Shown here in pieces: positions 1-9,162 of a DNA stretch of 37,014 bases (the first letter of the stretch is position 1; every line of letters begins with the position of its first letter). The translations under genes and the position numbers were made by a program. Under the pieces are notes generated by a model that saw only the letters and a program-made list of their open reading frames with translations, had not been told where the DNA came from and searched no databases. The DNA is taken from NCBI GenBank assembly GCA_024693775.1, contig JAILKL010000080.1, positions 1 to 37,014 of the forward strand. Reading direction: 5' to 3'. The stretch is from Pseudobutyrivibrio sp. Lineage in GTDB: Bacteria; Bacillota; Clostridia; Lachnospirales; Lachnospiraceae.

Positions 1-863
1 GACATGAAAAATCCCTGATAGAAGGATTGCATAATACCTAGAGATGCGCCAACTTCCTTTCCTAGTCCTGGAGAAGTAAGTCTGTGAGCAGCGTTTTCTA
101 CACATTTCTTTGTTCCTACAATATAACCACCGATAGGGGCAAGTCCGCCGCCTGGGTTTTTAATAAGTGAACCTACGCACATATCTGCACCAACCTCTGT
201 TGGCTCAATCTTTTCTACGAATTCACCGTAGCAATTGTCTACCATGCAAATAATGTCTGGCTTAATAGATTTTACGAAGCTGATAAGCTCGCCAATCTGC
301 TCAACTGAAAGAGTTGGTCTGTTGGCATAACCCTTTGAACGCTGAATTGTAACAAGTTTTGTTCTTTCGTTGATAGCTGCTTTGATTCCATCATAATCAA
401 ATCCACCATCTTCAAGAAGATCTACCTGAGCATATGTGATGCCATATTCTGCAAGGGAACCATTTGACTCTCTGATACCGATTACCTCCTCAAGAGTATC
501 GTATGGCTTCCCAACTGGCGAAAGAAGCTCATCACCAGGTCTAAGATTACTCATGAGTGCAAGGGCAAGTGCGTGAGTTCCACATGTAATCTGTGGTCGA
601 ACAAGTGCGTCCTCTGCCTTGAATACAGTAGCGTAAACCTTTTCGAGGGTATCACGTCCCACATCATCATAACCATATCCTGTAGATGTATTAAAACATT
701 CAGCTGCTACTCTATGCTCCTGCATAGCTCTTACAACCTTTAGCTGATTGTATTCAGCAACTTCATCGATTTTTTTAAATCGCTCCTCCAAATCCTTTAT
801 GATTGCTTCACCATATTTTAGAACCTCCTCAGAAATTCCAAAACTTTTGTACATTTCTAACAC
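1..863 (-). CDS. PLP-dependent methionine gamma-lyase-like protein (aluminum resistance/YnbB family), 3' end cut by window
   Basis: Partial gene: about 287 N-terminal residues are present and the C-terminus lies beyond the window edge. The family is a cysteine/methionine-metabolism type PLP fold called 'aluminum resistance protein' or methionine gamma-lyase family; the true substrate is poorly established. The translated text carries a GSLIKNPGGG segment near residue 235, whose Lys is the expected PLP-binding residue, and an upstream substrate-fold stretch RPQITCGTHALA. Start choice: GTG at 863 has AAAGGA about 8 nt upstream and overlaps the end of miaA by 7 nt; an in-frame ATG at 854 is the alternative, and ATG at 890 has no ribosome site. 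It follows miaA, the same order as ynbB near miaA in Bacillus. Family assignment is good; biochemical role is inferred. Confidence 0.85.
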   Translation of the reverse strand, partial: MLEMYKSFGISEEVLKYGEAIIKDLEERFKKIDEVAEYNQLKVVRAMQEHRVAAECFNTSTGYGYDDVGRDTLEKVYATVFKAEDALVRPQITCGTHALALALMSNLRPGDELLSPVGKPYDTLEEVIGIRESNGSLAEYGITYAQVDLLEDGGFDYDGIKAAINERTKLVTIQRSKGYANRPTLSVEQIGELISFVKSIKPDIICMVDNCYGEFVEKIEPTEVGADMCVGSLIKNPGGGLAPIGGYIVGTKKCVENAAHRLTSPGLGKEVGASLGIMQSFYQGFFM

Positions 864-1801
864 TTTGTTATTCCTTTCTCTTTTAAGCATGAAAAGATAT
901 ATTCTAATAGCTGAGATTCATCTGTTAGGATAGTCTTATCTAGCCAAATTACTTCTTTTTCTCTTCTAAACCATGTGAGCTGTCGCTTAGCATAGTTTCT
1001 AGAGTTCTTTTTAATTAATTCGATTGCATCATCTAAAGAAATCTCGCCATCTAAGTATGAAAGCATTTCCTTATAGCCGATTCCGTCCATAGAAGTCATG
1101 CCGCGTTTCATGCCCATGGCCTGTAATTTTTTGATTTCCTCAAGGAGCCCCTGCTCCATCATGATGTCAACGCGCTTATTAATGCGATTATATAATAAAG
1201 TCCTATCATCATTTAGTACAAAATATGCAAAATTGTAAGGGCTTTTTCTTTGACTTTCTCTCTTGTTGTGCACTGAGAATAATTCATTTGATAAATGATA
1301 ATACTCTAATGCCCTAATTACACGTTTTCTATTAGCTGCGGGAATTGAATTAGCTGATTCTGGATCAATTTCTAGTAGCTTTTTATGAAGGGCTTCATTT
1401 CCATTTTCATCGGCATATTTTTCTAGAGAATCACGATACTCTTGGTCGATTTCTTGATCAGAAAATTGAATATCATATAAAATGGCCTGAATATAAAACC
1501 CAGTACCACCGCATATTATAGGCGTTTTTCCTCTAGAGTAAATATCCTCCATGGCAGAAAGCACCATTTCTTTGAATTTTACTACATGAAAATCCTCAGA
1601 TGGCTCTATTACATCTATTAAATGATGAGGTACGCCAGCCATCTCTTCTTTTGTTATTTTGGCTGTACCAATATCCATGTGCTTGTACACCTGCATACTG
1701 TCAGCAGAAATAATCTCGCCATTTATAGCTTTGGCGAGATTAATAGATAACGATGTTTTGCCAACTGCAGTTGGACCAGTTAAAATAACTAGATTTTTCA
1801 T
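857..1801 (-). CDS. miaA: tRNA dimethylallyltransferase
   Basis: Transfers a dimethylallyl group from DMAPP to N6 of A37 in tRNAs that read codons starting with U, giving i6A37. The 314-residue protein has normal family length. Visible motifs are the P-loop GPTAVGKTS at residues 9-17, DSMQVYKHMDIGTAK (substrate-binding DSxQxY segment), VPHHLID, and GGTGFYIQAI. The ATG overlaps the mutL stop in a TAATG junction, so translation is probably coupled to mutL. The next gene (PLP enzyme) begins inside its last codons. No hfq gene lies downstream, although miaA-hfq is a common pair in other bacteria. Confidence 0.97.
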   Translation of the reverse strand: MKNLVILTGPTAVGKTSLSINLAKAINGEIISADSMQVYKHMDIGTAKITKEEMAGVPHHLIDVIEPSEDFHVVKFKEMVLSAMEDIYSRGKTPIICGGTGFYIQAILYDIQFSDQEIDQEYRDSLEKYADENGNEALHKKLLEIDPESANSIPAANRKRVIRALEYYHLSNELFSVHNKRESQRKSPYNFAYFVLNDDRTLLYNRINKRVDIMMEQGLLEEIKKLQAMGMKRGMTSMDGIGYKEMLSYLDGEISLDDAIELIKKNSRNYAKRQLTWFRREKEVIWLDKTILTDESQLLEYIFSCLKEKGITKC

Positions 1802-3726
1802 TAAACAATCCTTTTAAATTTCTTTGCTAATTCATACTCTGAAAATGATATCATTGTTGGTCTTCCGTGAGGACAATGATATGGATTATCAAGCTTTAAC
1901 AAATCATCAATTAGAGTTTTGATTTCAGGAATGGATAATTTGTTGTTTCCTTTGACTGCGGCCTTACATGACATAGACGCAACTCTTTCTACAATCATGT
2001 CGAAGGAATCGCTGGCCTTGTAGGAATCGCAATCTGCAAGTATTTCCATGAAAAATGACTTAGGATCTAAGTTTAGCATATTTCCTGGAACTGCATTTAT
2101 GGCTAGTTCATTTCCTCCGAAGGAAGAAATCTGATAGCCTAATCTTTCAAAGGCTTCGTGATATTTTTCATATAATAAAATATCCTGTGGTGCCAATGAA
2201 ATTATAACAGGTGGACTAATCATTTGCGAAGTCATTTCGTTATTTTTTAGTCTCTCCATTGTTTTTTCGAATAAAACCTTTTCGTGAGCAGCGTGCTGGT
2301 CAATGATGTACATGCTTCCGTCAAATTCAACAATCCAGTAGGTGTCAAAGACCTGACCAATTATCTTGTGCTCTTTTACAGCCTCTTTTGCAAGAAAGCT
2401 GATCTGCTCATATTTTTCACCACCACGATTTTTCTCAGCGAATTTCTTTTCATATGGAGTGTCCTGATGAATCTGCTGAGTGATGGATGCCTTTATTTTC
2501 TCAAGACGAGATGCCTCAAATGGCTCTGGCATTTTGATTTTCTTAGGAGCCTCATCCTTTGGAGGTGGAATTATATCGTCTTCCTCTGTTACATCAGATT
2601 CAAATGAGCTTTTTACCACAGAAGCATTTTCTGTATTAGCAGGTGGAGTAAAGGTCTGCTCCTTTACAGCCATGGATTCGATAATTATAGGCTGTGGCTT
2701 TGCAGCAGGCTCATCCACATGGGCCTCTAGTACATCCTCGCGTTTTCGAAGTCGCTCATTAATTATTCGAGTGAGAATCTCACAGATTTCAGGCTCGTTT
2801 TCAAATCTAACCTCCTGCTTTGTAGGATGTACGTTTACATCTACTGCAGAGTCAGTAAAATCAATATTTATAACAAAGAATGGATATTGATGCCCCATTA
2901 AGAAGCCATAATAGCCTTCTTCGCAAGCTCTAGATAGATTGGAGCTTTTGATAAATCTGTTATTTACAAAGAAATGCTCAAAGGCTCTGTTTCCTCTGGC
3001 AATAACAGATTGACCAATAAAGCCAGTTATGGAAACTTGCTCGTCCTTGTAGTCTAAATCGAGGACATTTGAGGCAATCTGGCGACCGTAAATCTGATAA
3101 ATGTCATCTGAAAGGCTGCCATTACCTGAGGTCATGAGCTTTTCCTTTCCATTTAAAATGAATTTAAAGGAAATCTCAGGATGAGATAAGGCTAGATGCT
3201 CGACAACATCAAAAACATAGCTACCCTCTGTACTTTCAGACTTTAGAAATTTCTTTCTGGCAGGTGTGTTATAGAACAGCTGTCTAATAATGAAAGTGGT
3301 GCCGTCAGGAGCGCCCACATCTGTAAGGGAGATTTCCTTTGCTCCCTCTATAATGTAGCTAGCGCCTAGAAGGCTATCCTTTGTCTTGGTAATCAGCTCT
3401 ACTCTAGATACGGCGCTGATACTAGATAAAGCCTCTCCTCTAAATCCTAGAGAACGAACATTATCCAAATCATTTGCATCATGAATTTTGCTGGTAGAGT
3501 GACGAAGGAATGCAATTTGAATCTGATCCTTTTCGATGCCAGAACCATTGTCTGTAATGCGAAGGTATTCAATACCGCCACCCTTTATTTCGATTGAAAT
3601 AGAGGTGGCACCGGCATCAATACTGTTTTCTATAAGCTCCTTGGCAACTGATGCAGGTCTTTCAACGACCTCACCAGCTGCGATTTTATCGATTGTTTCC
3701 TGACTTAGTAAATTAATTTTTCCCAT
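1801..3726 (-). CDS. mutL: DNA mismatch repair protein MutL
   Basis: Matchmaker ATPase of methyl-independent mismatch repair, partner of MutS encoded just upstream. The 641-residue protein has a GHKL ATPase N-terminus (ELIENSIDAGA, DNGSGI, and GFRGEALSSI motifs), a proline/charged linker around residues 340-440, and a C-terminal dimerisation and endonuclease domain. The endonuclease motif DQHA(x2)E(x4)E is intact near residue 474 (DQHAAHEKVLFE), and the C-terminal CPHGRP metal-binding motif is present. MutL is therefore predicted to be a nicking enzyme, as expected in bacteria without MutH. The ATG shares one base with the mutS stop (TAATG), indicating coupling. Confidence 0.98.
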   Translation of the reverse strand: MGKINLLSQETIDKIAAGEVVERPASVAKELIENSIDAGATSISIEIKGGGIEYLRITDNGSGIEKDQIQIAFLRHSTSKIHDANDLDNVRSLGFRGEALSSISAVSRVELITKTKDSLLGASYIIEGAKEISLTDVGAPDGTTFIIRQLFYNTPARKKFLKSESTEGSYVFDVVEHLALSHPEISFKFILNGKEKLMTSGNGSLSDDIYQIYGRQIASNVLDLDYKDEQVSITGFIGQSVIARGNRAFEHFFVNNRFIKSSNLSRACEEGYYGFLMGHQYPFFVINIDFTDSAVDVNVHPTKQEVRFENEPEICEILTRIINERLRKREDVLEAHVDEPAAKPQPIIIESMAVKEQTFTPPANTENASVVKSSFESDVTEEDDIIPPPKDEAPKKIKMPEPFEASRLEKIKASITQQIHQDTPYEKKFAEKNRGGEKYEQISFLAKEAVKEHKIIGQVFDTYWIVEFDGSMYIIDQHAAHEKVLFEKTMERLKNNEMTSQMISPPVIISLAPQDILLYEKYHEAFERLGYQISSFGGNELAINAVPGNMLNLDPKSFFMEILADCDSYKASDSFDMIVERVASMSCKAAVKGNNKLSIPEIKTLIDDLLKLDNPYHCPHGRPTMISFSEYELAKKFKRIV

Positions 3727-6335
3727 TATTCATTAACCCTATTATGATATTCAAACAATATGTTCATTGCCTCTAAAGGTGTAATCTTTGTAACGTCCAA
3801 ATTCTTTAAATCAGAGATAATTTCAGCATCATTTTCTGAAATTGTGATACCCTCGATGGATTTAATCTTTTCTTCTATGTGCTCCTGGATAGCGATTCTA
3901 TCTGACACAGCGGCAATATCGTTTTCGTTCAAGGAATTTACGATGGTGCGTGCTCTATCAAGAACCTCTTCAGGAAGACCTGCAAGTCTAGCAACCTGTA
4001 TACCATAGCTTTGGTCAGCTCCTCCAGGAATGATTTTTCTAAGGAAGATAATATCCTCACCTAGCTCCTGAACAGCTATGCAATAATTGTGAACACCTTT
4101 TATCTGTCCTTCTAGCTCAGTAAGCTCATGGTAATGGGTGGCAAATAAAGACTTGGCACCGATTTTTTCACTGATATGCTCTACCACTGACCAGGCAATG
4201 GAAAGTCCATCATAGGTAGAAGTTCCACGGCCAATTTCATCCAAAATAAGGAGTGATTTGCTAGTGGCATTGTGGAGAATGTTTGCTACCTCGTTCATCT
4301 CCACCATGAATGTAGACTGTCCAGTAGATAAATCATCTGATGCACCTACACGGGTAAAGATTCTATCTACTACACCTATTCTGGCAGAGCTGGCAGGAAC
4401 ATAGGAGCCAATCTGTGCCATTAACACAATTAGGGCTACCTGTCTCATGTAGGTAGATTTACCGGCCATGTTTGGACCTGTGATAATAGCGATTGTATTG
4501 GTGTCTAAATCCAGATAGCAGTCGTTTGAGATAAACTGATCTGCGTTTATCATTTGCTCTACCACTGGATGTCTGCCGTCCTTTATATCAATGATGCCTC
4601 TATTGTCAATAACAGGACGCACGTAGTGATTTTTCTCTGCAACCACAGCCATAGAAATGATGGCATCTAAATTGGCGATAGCCTTGGCGCAAATCTGAAT
4701 TCTGTCTACAGATGCGGCAATTGTATCTCTGACTGTTTTAAAGTATTCGTATTCTATTGTGTTTAGTCTATCTTCTGCTCCAAGGATGCTGTCCTCTAGC
4801 TCTTTTAGCTCTGGAGTATAGTATCTCTCGGCATTTGTAAGAGTTTGCTTTCTTACATAGTAATCTGGCACAAGGTCTTTGTAGGAGTTAGTAACCTCAA
4901 GATAGAAACCAAAGACCTTATTGAATTTGATTTTGAGGTTTTTAATTCCAGTGGATTCACGTTCCTTTGCTTCCAAATCTGCAAGCCATTGTTTTCCATC
5001 AATCTTGGCACGGCGAAGCTTGTCCACCTCTTCATTGAAGCCAGTTTTGATAATATCGCCATCTCTTGATGAAATAGGTGGCTCTTCCTGAATAGCCTCA
5101 TCGATAAGGGTATACAGGTCACGCATATCATCAATATCGTCATTTATATTTGTAATTAAATGACTCTTGAAGGATGACAATAGGCTCTTTATTGGTGTAA
5201 GCATACCTATAGACTGCTTGAAGGCAATTAAATCACGTGGATTTGCTGACTGGTATGAAATCTTTGTAATAAGTCTCTCTAAATCATATACAGAGGAAAG
5301 ATACTCTCTAAGCTCCTCTCTATCTATTAAGGATTCGTTGATCTCTTCGATGGCATCCTGTCTGCGAATGATTTCATCTACAGAAATAAGAGGCTGCTCA
5401 ATATAGCTCTTTAATTGTCTAGCGCCCATGGCAGTTTTGGTTTTGTCCAAAACCCAAAGCAGTGATCCACGCTTTTGCTTGTCACGCATTGTTTCTGTAA
5501 GCTCAAGGTTTCGTCTGGTATTGCTGTCAATGAGCATGAATTTTCCATCTGTATATGGAGTGATATGTGTTAAATGTGCAAGCTCTGACTTTTGAGTTTC
5601 CTTTAAGTACATTAAAAGGGAGCCAGCTGCGATTTTTCCAATAGGAAAATCCATAAGTCCTAGACCCTCTAATGAATGTGCCTTGAAATGAGTTAAAAGC
5701 TCACGAGTTGCAATATTGTCATCAAAATTTGATTCATCTAAAAGTGATGTAGAGCATGTTAATCGCTCAGAAATCTCAGCAATATCTATACCACTTTCAT
5801 AAAGACTCTTTGAGTAAATTATTTCTGCAGGGTTGAATTTTGAAATCTCATCTATAAGCTTTCTTTCACTATCAACCTCTGTTAAGAAAAAGTCTGCAGT
5901 AGATACATCACAACAAGCTACACCAAAGATTCCACGATTGTATAGTAATGACATGATGAAATTGTTGCTGCCCTCGTCTAGAGCCATTGAATCTATATTT
6001 GTTCCAGGAGTAACTACTCTAATAACTTCTCTTTTTACAAGACCCTTTGCCATCTTTGGGTCTTCTACCTGCTCACAGATGGCTACCTTGAAGCCTCTGG
6101 CAACCAATCTATTGATGTACGAATCAGCTGCATGAAAGGGAACACCACACATTGGAGCGCGCTCTTCCATACCACAGGACTTTCCTGTAAGAGTAAGCTC
6201 TAATTCTTTTGAAACCACCTTTGCATCCTCGAAAAACATTTCGTAGAAATCGCCAAGTCGGTAAAAAAGAATACAGTCTTCGTATTCAGCTTTAGTTTTT
6301 AGATACTCCTGCATCATTGGAGTGTATTCTGCCAC
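3726..6335 (-). CDS. mutS: DNA mismatch repair protein MutS
   Basis: Recognises base mismatches and small loops and recruits MutL. Visible features are the N-terminal mismatch-reading Phe-x-Glu within GDFYEMFFEDA, a long clamp/lever region, Walker A GPNMAGKST near residue 620, and Walker B LLILDEIGRGTSTYDG. I place the start at GTG 6335, giving 869 residues beginning MAEYTPMMQEYLK, which resembles known MutS N-termini, with AGGTGGG 7 nt upstream. The longer reading from GTG 6347 adds four residues but has no ribosome site. It is preceded closely by two flavoprotein genes and overlaps mutL. Confidence 0.97.
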   Translation of the reverse strand: MAEYTPMMQEYLKTKAEYEDCILFYRLGDFYEMFFEDAKVVSKELELTLTGKSCGMEERAPMCGVPFHAADSYINRLVARGFKVAICEQVEDPKMAKGLVKREVIRVVTPGTNIDSMALDEGSNNFIMSLLYNRGIFGVACCDVSTADFFLTEVDSERKLIDEISKFNPAEIIYSKSLYESGIDIAEISERLTCSTSLLDESNFDDNIATRELLTHFKAHSLEGLGLMDFPIGKIAAGSLLMYLKETQKSELAHLTHITPYTDGKFMLIDSNTRRNLELTETMRDKQKRGSLLWVLDKTKTAMGARQLKSYIEQPLISVDEIIRRQDAIEEINESLIDREELREYLSSVYDLERLITKISYQSANPRDLIAFKQSIGMLTPIKSLLSSFKSHLITNINDDIDDMRDLYTLIDEAIQEEPPISSRDGDIIKTGFNEEVDKLRRAKIDGKQWLADLEAKERESTGIKNLKIKFNKVFGFYLEVTNSYKDLVPDYYVRKQTLTNAERYYTPELKELEDSILGAEDRLNTIEYEYFKTVRDTIAASVDRIQICAKAIANLDAIISMAVVAEKNHYVRPVIDNRGIIDIKDGRHPVVEQMINADQFISNDCYLDLDTNTIAIITGPNMAGKSTYMRQVALIVLMAQIGSYVPASSARIGVVDRIFTRVGASDDLSTGQSTFMVEMNEVANILHNATSKSLLILDEIGRGTSTYDGLSIAWSVVEHISEKIGAKSLFATHYHELTELEGQIKGVHNYCIAVQELGEDIIFLRKIIPGGADQSYGIQVARLAGLPEEVLDRARTIVNSLNENDIAAVSDRIAIQEHIEEKIKSIEGITISENDAEIISDLKNLDVTKITPLEAMNILFEYHNRVNE

Positions 6336-6364
6336 AATTATTCCCACCTATTCTTTATAATCAA

Positions 6365-7948
6365 TTAATTCATATTGTTTGCAATAACAGCTTCCGCTAC
6401 TTTTATGCCGTCCATTGCAGCAGATGTAATTCCACCTGCGTAGCCTGCGCCCTCTCCGCATGGATAAAGACCAGGATAATTCGACTGAAATGACTCATCA
6501 CGAGTGATTCTTACAGGGGAAGAAGTTCTACTTTCTACTCCGGAAAGAATGGCATCATCTCTATCGAACCCTTTTATTTTAGTACCAAATGTCCCCATGG
6601 CGTCAATAATAGACTGATTAATTTCTTGAGAAAATATCTCAGAAAGTAGTCCAAAGCCAGTGTTTCCTTTTGTAACTGATGAAAATTCTCCATAAGAGCT
6701 AGTAAGCCTATTTTCCTTGAAATCACCGTATAGCTGCTGTGGAATTAGACCATTGCATAGCTCAAAGGCCTTTGACTCTATGGACCTTTGATAAGCGATG
6801 CCTGATAATGGATCTGCTTTATCAAATTCTCTGGCTCCTACTGAGACAACTATTGCGCTGTTGGCATTACTGCTGTCTCGCTTTGAATAGCTCATTCCAT
6901 TAACCACTAGGCGATTTTCCTCGGATGAAGAATTTACTACATAACCGCCTGGGCACATACAAAATGAATAAACGCCTCGTTTATTTTCTAGATTTGTTGC
7001 TAATTTGTATGGAGCCGGCTCTAATAAATCATATTTTTCACCGTACATACTATGAGAAATCATAGACTGTGGATGCTCTATACGAAATCCCACAGCAAAA
7101 TCCTTTGCCTCCATGTAAAATCCCTGTTCGTGGAGCTTTTTGAAGGTGTCACGTGCACTGTGACCAATGGCAAGGACAATGGAATCTGAAAGGTAGCGCT
7201 TGTTATCAGCGATTACACCGGATACCCTATTATTCTCAATAATAAAATCCTCCACTGGACAATTGAAATGGAATTCTCCACCTAGGGAAATGATTTCATT
7301 TCTCATATTTTTAATAACTGTCTTTAGGACGTCTGTACCAATATGAGGCTTGTAATCATATAAAATATTGCTGTTTGCACCAAATTTAACAAAGGTCTCA
7401 AGTACAAACTTATTTCTGCCTAATTTGTCATTCACAAGAGTATTTAGCTTGCCATCGGAAAAGGTACCTGCGCCACCTTCACCGAACTGAACGTTGGAGG
7501 TGGTATCAAGGACACCGGTCTCCCAAAACTTTAAAATATCGGCTGTTCTGTCGTCCACGGCCTTTCCACGCTCAAATACAATAGGGTTTAGATTGTTTAG
7601 AGCAAAGATGTATGCCGCAAAAAGGCCAGCTGGGCCTGCACCTATGACAATAGGTCTGCTCTTAAAAGCTGGAGCCTGTGGCATAGCATAGGTCTTTGGA
7701 AGATACTCATGAATATTATTGTCCTTTGAAAATCTTTGCAGAAGCTTTTTTTCAAGGGCTTTGTCGAGAGTAACAGAAACTGAGTATACAAAATAAAGAT
7801 CTGGCTTTTTTCTGGCATCGACTGATCTTTTGATTACAGAAAAATCATTGATGTCGGAAGTCTTTATTTTTAATTTTTTTGAAACGGCCTGCTTTACATT
7901 TTCATGTGAATCTGTAACAGGTACTTTAATCTGATCTACTTTTAACAT
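6365..7948 (-). CDS. FAD-dependent dehydrogenase-like protein (COG2509 type)
   Basis: Predicted cytoplasmic FAD/NAD(P)-binding oxidoreductase of unknown substrate, 527 residues. An N-terminal region of about 95 residues precedes a Rossmann dinucleotide site GAGPAGLFAAYIFA near residues 102-115. A second conserved stretch NVQFGEGGAGTFSDGKLNT follows, and the C-terminal FAD segment reads GLYPCGEGAGYAGGITSAAMDG. These are the hallmarks of the family annotated as 'FAD-dependent protein' in clostridia. Its ATG overlaps the stop of the HI0933-like flavoprotein (TAATG), and mutS starts about 30 nt after its own stop. Two different flavoproteins in tandem suggest a linked redox role, but no reaction can be assigned from sequence. 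Confidence 0.88.
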   Translation of the reverse strand: MLKVDQIKVPVTDSHENVKQAVSKKLKIKTSDINDFSVIKRSVDARKKPDLYFVYSVSVTLDKALEKKLLQRFSKDNNIHEYLPKTYAMPQAPAFKSRPIVIGAGPAGLFAAYIFALNNLNPIVFERGKAVDDRTADILKFWETGVLDTTSNVQFGEGGAGTFSDGKLNTLVNDKLGRNKFVLETFVKFGANSNILYDYKPHIGTDVLKTVIKNMRNEIISLGGEFHFNCPVEDFIIENNRVSGVIADNKRYLSDSIVLAIGHSARDTFKKLHEQGFYMEAKDFAVGFRIEHPQSMISHSMYGEKYDLLEPAPYKLATNLENKRGVYSFCMCPGGYVVNSSSEENRLVVNGMSYSKRDSSNANSAIVVSVGAREFDKADPLSGIAYQRSIESKAFELCNGLIPQQLYGDFKENRLTSSYGEFSSVTKGNTGFGLLSEIFSQEINQSIIDAMGTFGTKIKGFDRDDAILSGVESRTSSPVRITRDESFQSNYPGLYPCGEGAGYAGGITSAAMDGIKVAEAVIANNMN

Positions 7949-9159
7949 TAAAATTCCTTTATTAAATCCATAGCTGCACGCTTTGCGGAGCTATATGCCC
8001 ATTGTAAGTTGTAACCACCACATATACCGTCTACATCAAGTACCTCTCCTATGAAGTAAAGGCCTTTACATGTGGTAGATTCCATTGTGTCTAAATTGAT
8101 ATAGGACAAGTCCACTCCACCAGCAGTAACCTGGGCAGCGTCAAAGCCCTTTGTGCCATTTATTTTAATGGCAAATCTCTTGATATTTTTTGAAAGCGCA
8201 TCAATATCGGTATCATCTAGCTGTGAAACCATGGTGTCATTATATATACGAGAATAGCTGATGATGGTTTCTGCTACCTTTTCGTTGAATAGACCAACTA
8301 GTGCCTGCGATATGGTGGCTTTTTCATTTCGTTCAAATCTAGTTTTTAATTCCTTTTTTAGCTCATAGCCATTTAGATATGGGGCAAAATCTACATAGAG
8401 CTTGTCCAGTGTGCCTGCCTCCTCATCAAAACCGATAAATCGGCTAATGCACATTACAGGATATCCTGACACAGCCTCTTTTGTAAATTGTACCTCGCCC
8501 TCACAGGAATAATCTCTGTAGGTGACCTTTCCCTGAGCTCTCACCCCGGAAAGCTCCTTTAGGCATATGTCCTTTGAGGTGGCACCCACTAATGAAGGGG
8601 CTGTTTTAGTAACCTCCATGTTAAATTTTTGAGCCATTTTATAGCCTATTTTGGATGAACCAAGGGTTGCAGCAGCTAGTCCACCTGATGCAACACAGAC
8701 GGATTTTGCACTAAAAACGTTGCGATTTGTGACTACTGTAAATAAATCATCCTCTTTTGTAATATCAGTAACACGATTGTCCAAAAATACTGATATATTT
8801 AATCTATTTATTTCATTTTCAAGGGCGTCACGAACAGTTTTTGCCTGATTTGTTATTGGATAATAATAACCATCGAGATCCTTCTCGATTACTCCTAACT
8901 CCTTTAAAAATGAAACCAATTCTTCGTGATCATCAGATATAAAATCTAGATTATGATTACTGTAGTAGTATTCTTTACCCATATTTTTGTTGGTGAAATT
9001 GCATCTTCCATTTCCAGTAGAAAGAATTCGTCGGCCTACTAGGCGATTCAAGTCTATTAAACAGACCAAAAGACCTGCCCTTGCAGCATATGCTGCAAGA
9101 ACAAGTCCTGAAAAGCCTGCACCTACTATACATAAATCATAAGTTTTATTATTACTCAT
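7948..9159 (-). CDS. HI0933-like flavoprotein (aminoacetone oxidase family FAD-binding enzyme)
   Basis: 403-residue flavoprotein of the HI0933/TIGR00275 type. The N-terminal FAD site is CIVGAGFSGLVLAAYAA; the family-specific NGRCNFTN motif follows near residue 50, then GGLAAATLGSSKIGYKMA, and a C-terminal AGGVDLSYIN plus GLYFIGEVLDVDGICGGYN block. The 'aminoacetone oxidase' label comes from a few members and the reaction in this organism is unproven. The start ATG has GAGG 6 nt upstream and sits just after the flippase stop. It is translationally coupled to the following flavoprotein through a TAATG overlap. Confidence 0.9.
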   Translation of the reverse strand: MSNNKTYDLCIVGAGFSGLVLAAYAARAGLLVCLIDLNRLVGRRILSTGNGRCNFTNKNMGKEYYYSNHNLDFISDDHEELVSFLKELGVIEKDLDGYYYPITNQAKTVRDALENEINRLNISVFLDNRVTDITKEDDLFTVVTNRNVFSAKSVCVASGGLAAATLGSSKIGYKMAQKFNMEVTKTAPSLVGATSKDICLKELSGVRAQGKVTYRDYSCEGEVQFTKEAVSGYPVMCISRFIGFDEEAGTLDKLYVDFAPYLNGYELKKELKTRFERNEKATISQALVGLFNEKVAETIISYSRIYNDTMVSQLDDTDIDALSKNIKRFAIKINGTKGFDAAQVTAGGVDLSYINLDTMESTTCKGLYFIGEVLDVDGICGGYNLQWAYSSAKRAAMDLIKEF

Positions 9160-9162
9160 AGA

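Noticed and set aside
6336-6347. Longer mutS start at GTG 6347
   Set aside because: No ribosome site upstream; GTG 6335 has AGGTGGG and gives the usual MutS N-terminus.
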